Below, one piece after another: positions 23,965 through 32,908 of a DNA stretch of 54,344 nucleotides. The notes below the pieces were generated by a model, which did no database searches, was not told the DNA's origin, and was given only the letters and a program-made list of their open reading frames with translations. Both the position numbers and the translations under genes were made by a program. Origin of the DNA: Nocardia alni (GTDB taxonomy: Bacteria > Actinomycetota > Actinomycetes > Mycobacteriales > Mycobacteriaceae). The stretch is from assembly GCF_019038435.1 (NCBI RefSeq), contig NZ_JAGPOX010000062.1:1-54344 (forward strand), given 5' to 3'. The first letter of the stretch is position 1. Each line of letters begins with the position of its first letter.

Positions 23965-25023
23965 ATGAAGCGAATCCGGCGCCGGGGCCTGCTGGCCGTC
24001 ACGCTCATGGTGGTTACCGTCATCCTGGCCGCGTGCGGTGGCCCTCCGCCGGTGCCGAAGGCCGCCAACCTGGCTCAGCTGTACCAGGCGGCCAAGGCCG
24101 AAGGTGAGGTCGTCTGGTACGCGCCCAAGCCCGAGGCGCAGATGAAACCGGCCATCACTGCCTTCGAGAAGAAGTATCCCGGGATCAAGGTCGTCTACAC
24201 CGACAAGAAGGCCCCCGACCTGCTCACCCAGCTCAACGTCGAACAGGCCGCGAATCGCGTCACCTTCGACGTCTCCAACGCGGGCGGGCTGACCGTCGTG
24301 CCGTCGCTGCCCATGGCCGCGAAGGTGAACTGGTCGGAGTACAAAGTGCCGGCCGATCAGATCTTCGCGGACAATCTCGTCTACGTCTGGGCCGTGCCGA
24401 AGGTGTGGGCGTACAACACCGCCGTCGCCAGCACCCCACCCACCAGCTGGAACAGCCTGCTGGATCCGCGATGGCACGGCGGAAAGCTCGGCGTCGAATC
24501 GCGCGGCTCGTTCATGACGGTGTGGGAGCTGGACCGCGCGCTGGGCGAGAAGGCCGGTTTACGCTTCAGCTCCCAACTGACGCGCCAGCAACCGCATTAC
24601 ACCGACAATACGACCGAGGCCCACGCTCTCATCGTGTCCGGCCAGACGCCGGTCGGCACGGATCTGATCAACCTCGTGCTGGAGGATCAGGCGAAGGGCG
24701 CGCCGGTCGCGGTGGCGCCGGTGGGCCCGACGAACGCCAACGAGTCCTATCTGTTCGTGGCCCAGGGCGCACCGCATCCGGCGGCCGGTCGGCTGCTCAC
24801 CGCCTTCCTCGCCTCGGCGCAGGGGCAGGCCGCGCTCGCCCCGAGCTACAACTCGATCATCCCCACCAACACCGACTGCACGAAGGCCGCCACGAACCGG
24901 GTCGTCGGCGCATTGTGCAAGGCCGGCGTCCAATGGGTCAGCGAGACCGATATCAATCAGTACAAAGAGTTCTCGAAGTTCTTCCCGAAGGTCGAACACG
25001 CCTTGGGCACCACGGTCAATTGA
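23965..25023 (+). CDS. ABC transporter substrate-binding lipoprotein (Fe3+/Sfu-type fold)
   Basis: A 352-residue exported lipoprotein. The basic start MKRIRRRGLLAVTLMVVTVI is followed by the lipobox LAAC (lipidated C24). The mature part is a type-2 binding protein of the AfuA/SfuA/FutA family (GEVVWYAPKPEAQMKPAITA, FEKKYPGIKVVYTDKKAPDL, LLDPRWHGGKLGVESRG). The paired tyrosines that bind ferric iron in true iron proteins are not evident; the YTDNTTEAHALIVSGQ region differs. In this cluster it more likely captures an organic polyanion such as a carboxylated pathway substrate. It is 5 bp from the amidohydrolase and 69 bp before the permease. Confidence 0.88.
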   Translation: MKRIRRRGLLAVTLMVVTVILAACGGPPPVPKAANLAQLYQAAKAEGEVVWYAPKPEAQMKPAITAFEKKYPGIKVVYTDKKAPDLLTQLNVEQAANRVTFDVSNAGGLTVVPSLPMAAKVNWSEYKVPADQIFADNLVYVWAVPKVWAYNTAVASTPPTSWNSLLDPRWHGGKLGVESRGSFMTVWELDRALGEKAGLRFSSQLTRQQPHYTDNTTEAHALIVSGQTPVGTDLINLVLEDQAKGAPVAVAPVGPTNANESYLFVAQGAPHPAAGRLLTAFLASAQGQAALAPSYNSIIPTNTDCTKAATNRVVGALCKAGVQWVSETDINQYKEFSKFFPKVEHALGTTVN

Positions 25024-25092
25024 CGGCCGTGACCGTTGCACCGCGTATTGCTGCGGCCGGCCGATATTCATTCACCCTTGGAGACCTGAGCG

Positions 25093-26847
25093 ATGCAGAC
25101 GGACACGATGCGGATCGACACAGTGCAACCCCCCGCGCCGACTCCAGACATACCCCCGCACCGCCGTGACCGCCTCCTGGTCGCGGTGAACATCGCCATC
25201 GGCGCGATCATCGCCTATCTGGTGATCGTCCCCCTGGCCATGCTGTTGTTCAGCAGCTTCAAGAACAGCAAGATGAAGCTGCCGTTCCAGGTTCCCGGCT
25301 TCACGCTGGACAATTTCGCCAAGATCTTCACCTCGCAGCGGTTCGGCGAGGTGACGGTCAACTCGCTGATATTCGTGGTCGGCGCCGTCGTGCTGGCGCT
25401 GATCATCAGCGTCAGCCTGGCCTATCTGTTCGAGCGGACCGACCTTCCGGGGCGTCGCGTTCTGGCCCCCAGCGCGCTGGCTCCCATGGCGGTTCCCGCC
25501 ACCGTCATGGCGGTCGCGTGGATGCTCGCCGCCAACCCCACCAATGGCCCGATCGCCATTCTGATCCAGAAGATCTTCGGCGTCACCGTCGATATCTATT
25601 CGCTGCCGGGAATGATTCTGGTGGCGGGCATCTTCGGTGTGCCGAGTATGTATCTGATGCTGGCGCCGACCTTCGCCCGGCTGAATCTGGAATTCGAGGA
25701 GGCCGCGGCCAGTTCGGGCGCGGGATGGCTGACCCGGACCCGCAAGATCGTCCTGCCGCTCACCATGCCCGGCATCACGGCCGCGAGCATGCTGCTCATT
25801 GTCATTGCGCTGGAAGAGTTCTCGATTCCGGCCATCCTGGGGATGCCGCATCAGATCTTCGTGTTCAGCAGTCTGGTCCAGGACGCCCTGCAGCCACCGT
25901 CGGGCATTCCCGACTACGGCCGGGCCAGCGCCTACGGCATCCTGCTGGTCCTGGTGTCGCTGGTGATGATCTCGGTCTACCGTCGGCAGACCCGGGAATC
26001 GCACCGGTTCCGCGTGGTCGGCGGCAAAGGGTATCGCTCCACGCCGATACGGTTGGGGCGCTGGCGGTTTCCGTTGTGCGCCATGGTGTCGCTGTACGTC
26101 CTCGTGGCGATCGTGCTGCCGATCCTGGCATTGGTGTGGACGAGCCTGACCCCGTTCCTGCAACCGATCAGCCTGCACAACTTCCGCTCGCTGACGTGGT
26201 CGAATTACACCGCGATTTTCACCAATTCCAGTTCGAGCCAGGCGGTCGTCAACACCCTGGCGGTCAGCCTGATCACCGCGACGGCGACCGCCGCGCTTGC
26301 CCTCTGGCTGGCGATAGCCTCGACCCGGGGTAATCGCTTCGGCCGGTGGCTGTTCGATCTGTCGTTCCTGGTCTTCGGAATTCCCGGTGTCGTGCTGGGT
26401 ATGGCGGTGCTGTTCCTGTACGTCTATGTACCCATCCGGGTGTACGGGACGATCTGGATCATCATCATCGCGCTGACGACCCGGTACATTCCGCGCGGCT
26501 CGCGGATGATTCAAACGGCACTGCTACAGCTCGATCCGGGACTCGAGGAAGTGGGCCGCGTCAGCGGTGCGTCCAATGCCGTGGTGCTGCGGCGGGTGGT
26601 ATTCCCGCTCGTGGCTCCCGCGGTGTCGCGTGCCTGGCTGTCGGTGTTCACCAACGCCCTCGGCGAACTGCCCATCGCGCTGCTGCTGTCCAGCGACGGC
26701 AATCGCACGATCGCCGTACAGCTCTGGGACCTGATCGGTGAGAACGCGAATTATCCCGAGGCCAGCGCCCTCTCGGTCCTTCTCCTCGTGGTTTCCGCCG
26801 TGGCCATCGGGTGGATCAACCGTCGTGGCGGCCAACAACACATCTGA
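25093..26847 (+). CDS. ABC transporter permease, two fused domains (SfuB type)
   Basis: A 584-residue inner-membrane permease with two BPD_transp_1 domains in one chain, about 12 helices. Each half has its EAA loop for docking the ATPase: EFEEAAASSGAGWLTRTRKI then VLPLTMPGI in the first, and GLEEVGRVSGASNAVVLRRV then VFPLVAPAV in the second. The N-terminal 35 residues are cytoplasmic and Pro/Asp-rich. The fused layout is standard for SfuB-type ferric and phosphonate-type transporters. GGAGACC lies before the ATG, and the gene is 13 bp before the ATPase. Confidence 0.92.
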   Translation: MQTDTMRIDTVQPPAPTPDIPPHRRDRLLVAVNIAIGAIIAYLVIVPLAMLLFSSFKNSKMKLPFQVPGFTLDNFAKIFTSQRFGEVTVNSLIFVVGAVVLALIISVSLAYLFERTDLPGRRVLAPSALAPMAVPATVMAVAWMLAANPTNGPIAILIQKIFGVTVDIYSLPGMILVAGIFGVPSMYLMLAPTFARLNLEFEEAAASSGAGWLTRTRKIVLPLTMPGITAASMLLIVIALEEFSIPAILGMPHQIFVFSSLVQDALQPPSGIPDYGRASAYGILLVLVSLVMISVYRRQTRESHRFRVVGGKGYRSTPIRLGRWRFPLCAMVSLYVLVAIVLPILALVWTSLTPFLQPISLHNFRSLTWSNYTAIFTNSSSSQAVVNTLAVSLITATATAALALWLAIASTRGNRFGRWLFDLSFLVFGIPGVVLGMAVLFLYVYVPIRVYGTIWIIIIALTTRYIPRGSRMIQTALLQLDPGLEEVGRVSGASNAVVLRRVVFPLVAPAVSRAWLSVFTNALGELPIALLLSSDGNRTIAVQLWDLIGENANYPEASALSVLLLVVSAVAIGWINRRGGQQHI

Positions 26848-26859
26848 GGTGTATTCGAA

Positions 26860-28005
26860 GTGCAGCACAATGTAGGAAGCCATTCGGTCGAGGTCATCGA
26901 CCTGAAAAAGCAATTCACCAACAAGCAGACCGGTGCGGTCAATCGGGTCATCGACAATGTCAGCTTCACCGTCTCCGAGAACAGCTTTTTCACGCTGCTG
27001 GGACCGAGTGGATGCGGGAAGACGACCACGTTGCGGTGCCTGGCGGGACTGGAGACCGCCGACGGCGGGGAGATCCGGATGAACGGCCGGAGCGTCTTCT
27101 CGGGCGAGCCGCGTCGCGACATTCCGCCCGAGGCCCGGCCGATCGCGATGGTGCCGCAGTCCTACGGGATCTGGCCGCATATGAAGGTGTTCGACAACGC
27201 CGCGTTCCCGCTGCGCCACGGCCGCAAGACCTACCCCCGCGACGAGCGCCGCCGTCGCGTCCTGGCGATGCTGGAGCAGGTGGGGCTCGCGGATTACGCG
27301 GATCGATGGTCCTCGCAGCTCAGCGGCGGCCAGCAGCAGCGGCTCGCGCTGGCTCGCGCCCTGCTGTGCGAGCCGGAGGTGCTGCTGCTGGACGAACCGC
27401 TGTCGAACCTGGACGCGAAGCTGCGGACCCAGCTGCGCGCGGAGTTGCGCTCGTTCCAGCAGGACGCCGGGGTCACCGCCGTCTACGTCACGCACGACCA
27501 GGCCGAGGCCCTGGCCATGTCCGACACGATCGTCGTGCTCAACCGCGGCCGCATCGAACAGATCGGGCCGCCCGGCACGATCTACGATTCGCCGGCGTCG
27601 CGGTTCGTGGCCGACTTCGTCGGAAGCGCCAATCTCGTTGCCGGAGTGGTCGATGCGCGTGCCGGCCTCGGTGATCGGGTGGTCGAGGTCAAGACCGCGG
27701 TCGGAGTGCTGCGGTGTGCGCGTTTCGCGACGCCGCCCGCACCGCCGAGCGCGGGCCAAGAGGTGTCGGTGTGCATCCGGCCGGAGAACCTGCGCATCTT
27801 CACCTCCGACGACCCTGCCGCGGGCCACAACCGGTTCCCGGCGCGGGTGACGAGCGTCGAATACCTGGGCGATCGCAAGGAAGTGCACGTCGCGGCGGGT
27901 GATCTCACACTTCGCGCACAGGCCGACGCGCACCTGGACGCACGCCCGGGTGATGAGGTCACCGTCGCCTCGGACCCGGCGTGGACGGTCGCCCTGTGGT
28001 CGTGA
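26860..28005 (+). CDS. ABC transporter ATP-binding protein
   Basis: A 381-residue ATPase of the AfuC/PotA-like group. Walker A GPSGCGKTT, Q loop MVPQSYGIWPHM, signature LSGGQQQRLALARAL, Walker B VLLLDEPLSNLD and H loop VTHDQAEAL are all intact. The C-terminal 100 residues are a TOBE-type domain (ICIRPENLRIF-like VCIRPENLRIF), usual in importers. The GTG start has GAGGTG 8 bp upstream. It energises the fused permease and closes the 14-kb co-directional island, ending 10 bp from the convergent second GntR gene. The signature shows an importer, not an exporter. Confidence 0.93.
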   Translation: MQHNVGSHSVEVIDLKKQFTNKQTGAVNRVIDNVSFTVSENSFFTLLGPSGCGKTTTLRCLAGLETADGGEIRMNGRSVFSGEPRRDIPPEARPIAMVPQSYGIWPHMKVFDNAAFPLRHGRKTYPRDERRRRVLAMLEQVGLADYADRWSSQLSGGQQQRLALARALLCEPEVLLLDEPLSNLDAKLRTQLRAELRSFQQDAGVTAVYVTHDQAEALAMSDTIVVLNRGRIEQIGPPGTIYDSPASRFVADFVGSANLVAGVVDARAGLGDRVVEVKTAVGVLRCARFATPPAPPSAGQEVSVCIRPENLRIFTSDDPAAGHNRFPARVTSVEYLGDRKEVHVAAGDLTLRAQADAHLDARPGDEVTVASDPAWTVALWS

Positions 28006-28015
28006 CGACGACCGC

Positions 28016-28729
28016 CTAGCAGGACAGAGGCCCCGAGGGCGCGTCGTCGGGGGCGGTGATGTTCAGTTGCAGCGCCCGTCTCACCGCCGACAGGTGATGC
28101 CGCATCGCCGCTCCGGCGGCCTCGGGGTTGTGGGTGACGATCGCGGCGAGGATCGCCTCGTGCTCCTGCACCGACTCGGGGCGCGGCGCGACACTGGCCT
28201 CGTCCCGGTACTGCCGGAAAACGAGGGGGTAGAGCAGGCTGTCGACGAACCGGGTCAGCGTGGCCTGGCGAGCGGACCGTTTGACCTGTTCGTGGAATGT
28301 GCGATTGAGATTCCAGTACTCCTCGCGCCCACCGGGAACCTGCCAGTCCCACATGCGCTCACACGTTTGTTTCATCTCGGCGATTTCCGCGTCGGTTGCC
28401 CGTTCGGCGGCCTTGGCCGCGAGCGCCGATTCCAGCACGGCCCGGCTCTCCAGAATCTCCACCGCCTCGTCCACCGAGAACGAGCGGGTTCGTACGCCGC
28501 GATTCGCCTCCGCGGTCACGTAGCCCTCTTGTGTCAGGCGTGCGAGCACCGAACGAATGGTGGGGCGCGAGACCTGCAGCTGCGTGGTCAACTCCGACTC
28601 GGTCAGACGTGAATCCGGCTCGTAATGGCCGGACAGAATCAGCCCGCGCAGTTCCTGATACGCCTGCGAGGTTCTGTTGCCGCCTGAACCGGTCGTATCG
28701 CCTCGACCATTCTCCACGCCTGACAGCAT
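28016..28729 (-). CDS. GntR/FCD-family regulator, copy 2
   Basis: A 237-residue paralogue of the GntR protein at 21355. The HTH (about residues 22-85) reads RLTESELTTQLQVSRPTIRS, VLARLTQEGYVTAEANRGVR; the shared block RTRSFSVDEA and the FCD histidines (FHEQVKRSARQATLTRFVDS, EHEAILAAI, AMRHHLSA) match copy 1. It is convergent with the island and read from its own promoter. AGGTGA lies 6 bp before the ATG and contains the stop codon of a small ORF, so coupling is possible. TGACA-N8-TGTCA (28721-28738) overlaps the start codon and may be an autoregulatory site. Two related regulators suggest response to two ligands or cross-regulation. Confidence 0.9.
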   Translation of the reverse strand: MLSGVENGRGDTTGSGGNRTSQAYQELRGLILSGHYEPDSRLTESELTTQLQVSRPTIRSVLARLTQEGYVTAEANRGVRTRSFSVDEAVEILESRAVLESALAAKAAERATDAEIAEMKQTCERMWDWQVPGGREEYWNLNRTFHEQVKRSARQATLTRFVDSLLYPLVFRQYRDEASVAPRPESVQEHEAILAAIVTHNPEAAGAAMRHHLSAVRRALQLNITAPDDAPSGPLSC

Positions 28730-28735
28730 GTCTTG

Positions 28736-28876
28736 TCACCTAGCCGGGATCTCGTAGAATTCGATGGGCGCCGCATCAGCTGCAGGCAGACGGCAATAAT
28801 AACATCGAGGGCCGTCGTGGAGCCCAAGCCATCCCGGGCCAGCGGGGCGTATTCGTAGTTGCTCAATGATAGCCAT
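28736..28876 (-). CDS. small ORF upstream of gntR copy 2
   Basis: A 46-codon frame (MAIIEQLRIRPAGPGWLG, then CYYC, ending EFYEIPAR) whose stop lies inside the ribosome site of the downstream GntR gene, 6 bp before its ATG. The CYYC pair and non-random composition hint at coding; no ribosome site is visible for it. It could be a leader peptide or chance. Confidence 0.25.
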   Translation of the reverse strand: MAIIEQLRIRPAGPGWLGLHDGPRCYYCRLPAADAAPIEFYEIPAR

Positions 28877-29303
28877 GGGTGGCGCTCCGGAAGGCGTCAC
28901 CGGAGATGGCATAGGTGCCGGAAGATGTCGAACCGGTCCCTGTCGGGTTTCTGCGCGGATTGGGATCAGTATGAGATTAATTCGGATGCAAAGGGTTTTC
29001 GGCCGGTTATGCATGGGTTTCCGTCATTCGGCGGGCGATCTGGTTGTCCCTCAATGAATGCTGTGTCCACTCGGAGGTGGGCGCGGGCCGACTCTTCCGG
29101 ATCTCTGTTGTGCTGCTGAATGTTTCGAGTCTGTCGAGGAGTCCGGCGCGTCGCGGATAGGGGCTGCTGTGAGAAGAGTCACGTCCGCCTTCCACGGTTC
29201 CGAGGGGGCCTGGGGCCGGGCGTACGGTGAGATAGCGGAACTTGTTGTTGTCCGCAACTAAAGGTTTTGTCGCACTGTCCGCTCGTTGTGGTTGGAGGTT
29301 GTG
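28877..29303. promoter_or_regulatory. intergenic region with car promoter candidate
   Basis: A 427-bp gap with no credible gene. Near the right edge, TGTCCGC occurs twice (29249-29255 and 29276-29282) and its inverse GCGGA once (29235), giving GCGGA-N11-TCCGC around the likely car promoter. GGAGG at 29294 is the car ribosome site. The left half is AT-richer than its surroundings (28960-29010), and I see nothing else in it. Confidence 0.4.
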
Positions 29304-32300
29304 ATGGATGAACGAAAAGCAGGACGAATCGCCGATCTGGTGGCCCGGGATACCCAATTCGCCGCGGCTCGATCCGATCCGGCGATCACCGCTCGTGTCG
29401 AAGACCCGGATCTACCGCTGCCGGGTGTGCTCAGCCTCCTGCTGACCGAGTACGCGTCCCGGCCGGCGCTGGGGGCGCGGGCCGTCGAGATCGTGTCCGA
29501 CCCGGAGTCCGGGCGCGCCGTGCCGCGGCTGCTACCGAGGTTCGAGACGATCACCTACGGGGAGCTGGGGGAGTGGGTCACCGCGGTGACCCGGGGGCTG
29601 GAACCGTTCGTGTCACAGGATGACCGGGTCGCCGTATTGGGTTTCACCAGTGTGGAATACACGGTCGTCGATCTCGCCCTGATGTATCTCGGGGCGATGG
29701 CGGTGCCCCTGCAGTCCAGCGCCGCCTCGGCGCAACTGGAGCCGATCGTGTCCGAGACCCGCCCGGGTGTCATCGCGTCGAGCATCGACAATCTTTCCGA
29801 CGCTGTGGATCTCGCGCTGGCAGGGCACGGCGTCACCCGTGTGGTGGTGTTCGACTACCTGCCCGAGGCCGACGCCCACCGCGAGGCATTCGACGCGGCC
29901 GCGGAGCGTCTGGCTCGTGCGGGCGGTTCGATAATCCTGGAAACCCTTGCGGCCGTGCGGGAGCGGGGAGCCGCGGGGGCCGTCGCCAAGCGCGGGAGCG
30001 ACGGCGAGCGCGTGGCATTGCTGGTCTACACCTCCGGCAGTACGGGCGCCCCGAAGGGCGCGATGTACACCGAGCGTCTGGTCGCCGGCCTGTGGCGAGG
30101 TGGCTTCGGCTTCGACGACGAGGATCACTCGCCTGGTCCCTGGATCACCCTGAACTTCATGCCGATGAGCCATCTCATGGGCCGGGTGACGCTCTATGGA
30201 ACCCTGCGGCACGGCGGAATCGCGTATTTCGGCGCCAGCAGCGATATGTCGACCTTGCTGGAGGACCTGGCGCTGGTCCGCCCGACCCAACTGCACTTCG
30301 TGCCGCGGGTGTGGGAGCTGCTCTACCAGGAGTACCAGCGCGTGCTGGACCGATCGGACACGTCCGAGACGGCGTTGTCGGAGATACGGCAGAACGTGGT
30401 GGGTGGTCGCGCGATCTCGGGATTGACCGGTTCCGCGCCGATCTCGGACGACGTGCGCGGCTTCGTCGAGCAGATGCTGGATATGGAGCTGACCGAGGGG
30501 TACGGGTCGACGGAGATCGGTGGCGTCATCATCGACGGCCGGATCAACCGGCCGCCGGTGCTGGACTACAAACTGGCCGACGTTCCCGAACTCGGATATT
30601 TCAGTACGGATCGGCCCTATCCACGCGGTGAACTGCTGCTCAAATCGGCGGGCGTATTCGCCGGGTACTACGAGCGGCCCGAGACGACCGCCTCGGTATT
30701 CGATTCGGACGGCTTCTACCGTACCGGGGACATCTTCGCCGAGGTCGGCCACGAGGAACTGCGGTATCTCGATCGCCGTAACAACGTGCTGAAGCTGTCG
30801 CAGGGCGAGTTCGTGACGGTCTCGAAGCTGGAGGCCGCGTTCTCCGCCAGCCCGGCGATCGATCAGATCTACGTGTACGGCAACAGCACTCGCGCCTATC
30901 TGCTCGCGGTGGTCGTGCCCGCCGCCGAGACGCTGACTGCCGCCGGCGGCGACACCGCGGCGGTGAAATCGTCGGTGACCGAGGCGTTTCGGGCGGTGGC
31001 GGCCGAAGCCGGGCTGCAATCGTTCGAAGTGCCGCGTGAATTCCTCATCGAGACAACGCCCTTCACGCTGGAGAACGGCCTGCTGACCGGTATTCGCAAA
31101 CTCGCGCGGCCGAAGTTGAAGCAGCGCTACGCCGATCGGCTCGAACAGCTGTACAGGGAGCAGGACGAGGGACAGGCCGCCGAACTGCGGGCGCTGAAGC
31201 AGGATGCCGCCGGACGACCGACGCTGGAAACGGTCACGCGGGTGGCCGCGGCGCTGCTCGGGATCGCCGCCGCCGATGTCGCGCCGGATGCGCACTTCAC
31301 CGATCTCGGCGGGGATTCACTGTCCGGCTTGACATTCGGCAGCACCCTGGGCGAGATATTCGGCGTCGAGGTGCCGGTCGGGGTGATCGTCGGTCCCGCC
31401 GCGGATCTGCGCTTCCTGGCCGGTTACATCGAGCAGGAAGCCGCGGGCGGTGGCACCCGGCCTACTTTCACCCGCGTGCACGGTTCGGGCGCGACCGAGA
31501 TCCAGGCCGCGGAGCTGACGCTGGACAAGTTCATCGACCGATCCCTGCTCGACGCGGCGCCGGCGCTGCCCCGCGCGACAGGACCGGTGAAGACGGTCCT
31601 GCTGACCGGTTCGACCGGCTTCCTCGGACGTTTCCTCGCGCTGGAGTGGCTCGAACGCGTATCCGCCGTCGACGGAACCCTCGTCTGCGTGGTCCGCGCG
31701 TCGGACGACAAGGCGGCGCAGGAACGCCTGGATTCGGTGTTCGACACCGGCGATCCCGAGTTGTGGGTACGCTACCGGCAGTTGGCGGACAAGCATCTGC
31801 GGGTCGTCGCCGGTGACAAGGGCGAGACGAACCTCGGCCTGTCGCAGGAGACCTGGCAGCGACTCGCGGACACCGTCGATCTGATCGTCGACCCCGCGGC
31901 GCTGGTCAACCACGTACTGCCCTACAGCGAGCTGTTCGGGCCCAATGTCGTCGGTACCGCCGAGCTGATCCGGCTGGCGTTGACCAGCAAGATCAAGACG
32001 TTCGACTATGTGTCGACGCTCGGCGTCGGCGGCCAAGTGGATCCGTCGGCATTCGTCGAGGACGCCGACATCCGGAAGATCAGCGGCACTCGCGTGCTCG
32101 ACGACAGTTACGCCAACGGCTACTCCAACAGTAAATGGGCCGGGGAGGTGCTGCTGCGGGAGGCGCACGAGCTGTACGACCTGCCGGTGAGCGTGTTCCG
32201 GTGCGACATGATCCTGGTCGACGGCTCCTACGTCGGCCAGCTCAACGTCCCGGACATGTTCACCCGGTTGATGCTCAGCCTGGTGGCCACGGGAATAGCG

Positions 32301-32777
32301 CCTGGGTCGTTCTACGAACTCGACGCCTCCGGTGGCCGGCAGCGGGCCCACTACGACGGCCTGCCGGTCGATTTCATCGCCACGGCGGTCGCCGAGTTGG
32401 GTGTGCGAGAAGGGTTCTCGACCTATCATGTGATGAACCCGCACGACGACGGAATCGGCCTGGACGAATACATCGACTGGCTCGTCGAGGCCGGGTACTC
32501 GATTCAGCGGATCGACGACTATGCCGAATGGGTCCGGCAATTCGAGACCAAACTGCGCGCGCTGCCCGAGCGGCAGCGCAAGCACTCGTTGCTGCCGCTG
32601 CTGCACAACTACCAGAAGCCCGAGCGGCCGGGGAACGGTGGCATGGCCGCCACCGCCGATCGGTTCCGTTCGGCGGTCCAGGAGGCCGAGATCGGCGCGG
32701 ACAAGGACATACCGCACGTCGGCCGGGCGACGATCGTCAAATACATCACCAACCTGGAGCATCTGAAGCTGCTCTGA
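29304..32777 (+). CDS. car: carboxylic acid reductase
   Basis: ATP- and NADPH-dependent reduction of carboxylic acids to aldehydes. The 1157-residue size and domain order fit Nocardia CAR (about 1170). Adenylation domain, residues 1 to about 630: A3 motif YTSGSTGAPKG near 242, STEIGGVIIDG, and FYRTGDIFAEVG. Carrier domain: LGGDSLSGLTFG with phosphopantetheine serine S672. Reductase domain: LTGSTGFLGRFLALEW near 766 for NADPH, and YSNSKWAGE with the catalytic Y940/K944. ATG 29304 has GGAGG 5 bp upstream; a TTG 18 bp earlier is less likely. The holo-enzyme needs a phosphopantetheinyl transferase, not in this window. It stands alone and is closed by a strong hairpin. Confidence 0.96.
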   Translation: MDERKAGRIADLVARDTQFAAARSDPAITARVEDPDLPLPGVLSLLLTEYASRPALGARAVEIVSDPESGRAVPRLLPRFETITYGELGEWVTAVTRGLEPFVSQDDRVAVLGFTSVEYTVVDLALMYLGAMAVPLQSSAASAQLEPIVSETRPGVIASSIDNLSDAVDLALAGHGVTRVVVFDYLPEADAHREAFDAAAERLARAGGSIILETLAAVRERGAAGAVAKRGSDGERVALLVYTSGSTGAPKGAMYTERLVAGLWRGGFGFDDEDHSPGPWITLNFMPMSHLMGRVTLYGTLRHGGIAYFGASSDMSTLLEDLALVRPTQLHFVPRVWELLYQEYQRVLDRSDTSETALSEIRQNVVGGRAISGLTGSAPISDDVRGFVEQMLDMELTEGYGSTEIGGVIIDGRINRPPVLDYKLADVPELGYFSTDRPYPRGELLLKSAGVFAGYYERPETTASVFDSDGFYRTGDIFAEVGHEELRYLDRRNNVLKLSQGEFVTVSKLEAAFSASPAIDQIYVYGNSTRAYLLAVVVPAAETLTAAGGDTAAVKSSVTEAFRAVAAEAGLQSFEVPREFLIETTPFTLENGLLTGIRKLARPKLKQRYADRLEQLYREQDEGQAAELRALKQDAAGRPTLETVTRVAAALLGIAAADVAPDAHFTDLGGDSLSGLTFGSTLGEIFGVEVPVGVIVGPAADLRFLAGYIEQEAAGGGTRPTFTRVHGSGATEIQAAELTLDKFIDRSLLDAAPALPRATGPVKTVLLTGSTGFLGRFLALEWLERVSAVDGTLVCVVRASDDKAAQERLDSVFDTGDPELWVRYRQLADKHLRVVAGDKGETNLGLSQETWQRLADTVDLIVDPAALVNHVLPYSELFGPNVVGTAELIRLALTSKIKTFDYVSTLGVGGQVDPSAFVEDADIRKISGTRVLDDSYANGYSNSKWAGEVLLREAHELYDLPVSVFRCDMILVDGSYVGQLNVPDMFTRLMLSLVATGIAPGSFYELDASGGRQRAHYDGLPVDFIATAVAELGVREGFSTYHVMNPHDDGIGLDEYIDWLVEAGYSIQRIDDYAEWVRQFETKLRALPERQRKHSLLPLLHNYQKPERPGNGGMAATADRFRSAVQEAEIGADKDIPHVGRATIVKYITNLEHLKLL

Positions 32778-32796
32778 GGCGCCCCCCGTCCCGGCA

Positions 32797-32835
32797 GGCC
32801 GAGGTCGCTCCCACTGACCGGGAGCGACCTCGGCC
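32797..32835 (+). terminator. hairpin after car
   Basis: GGCCGAGGTCGCTCCC, 7-nt loop, and its exact complement: a perfect 16-bp GC-rich stem 20 bp after the car stop. No U tract follows, which is common in actinobacteria. Confidence 0.85.
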
Positions 32836-32908
32836 GATGTGATTGACAGCACATCGCGGGCGTGTCACCGTGGCGAGGCTCGGATCGTGGGTGGATGGGA
32901 GTCGCGTC

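Noticed and set aside
23965..28005. Annotation of the ABC transporter as ferric iron uptake.
   Set aside because: The family match is real, but iron-binding tyrosines are not evident and the genes are embedded in a catabolic operon; the substrate was left open.
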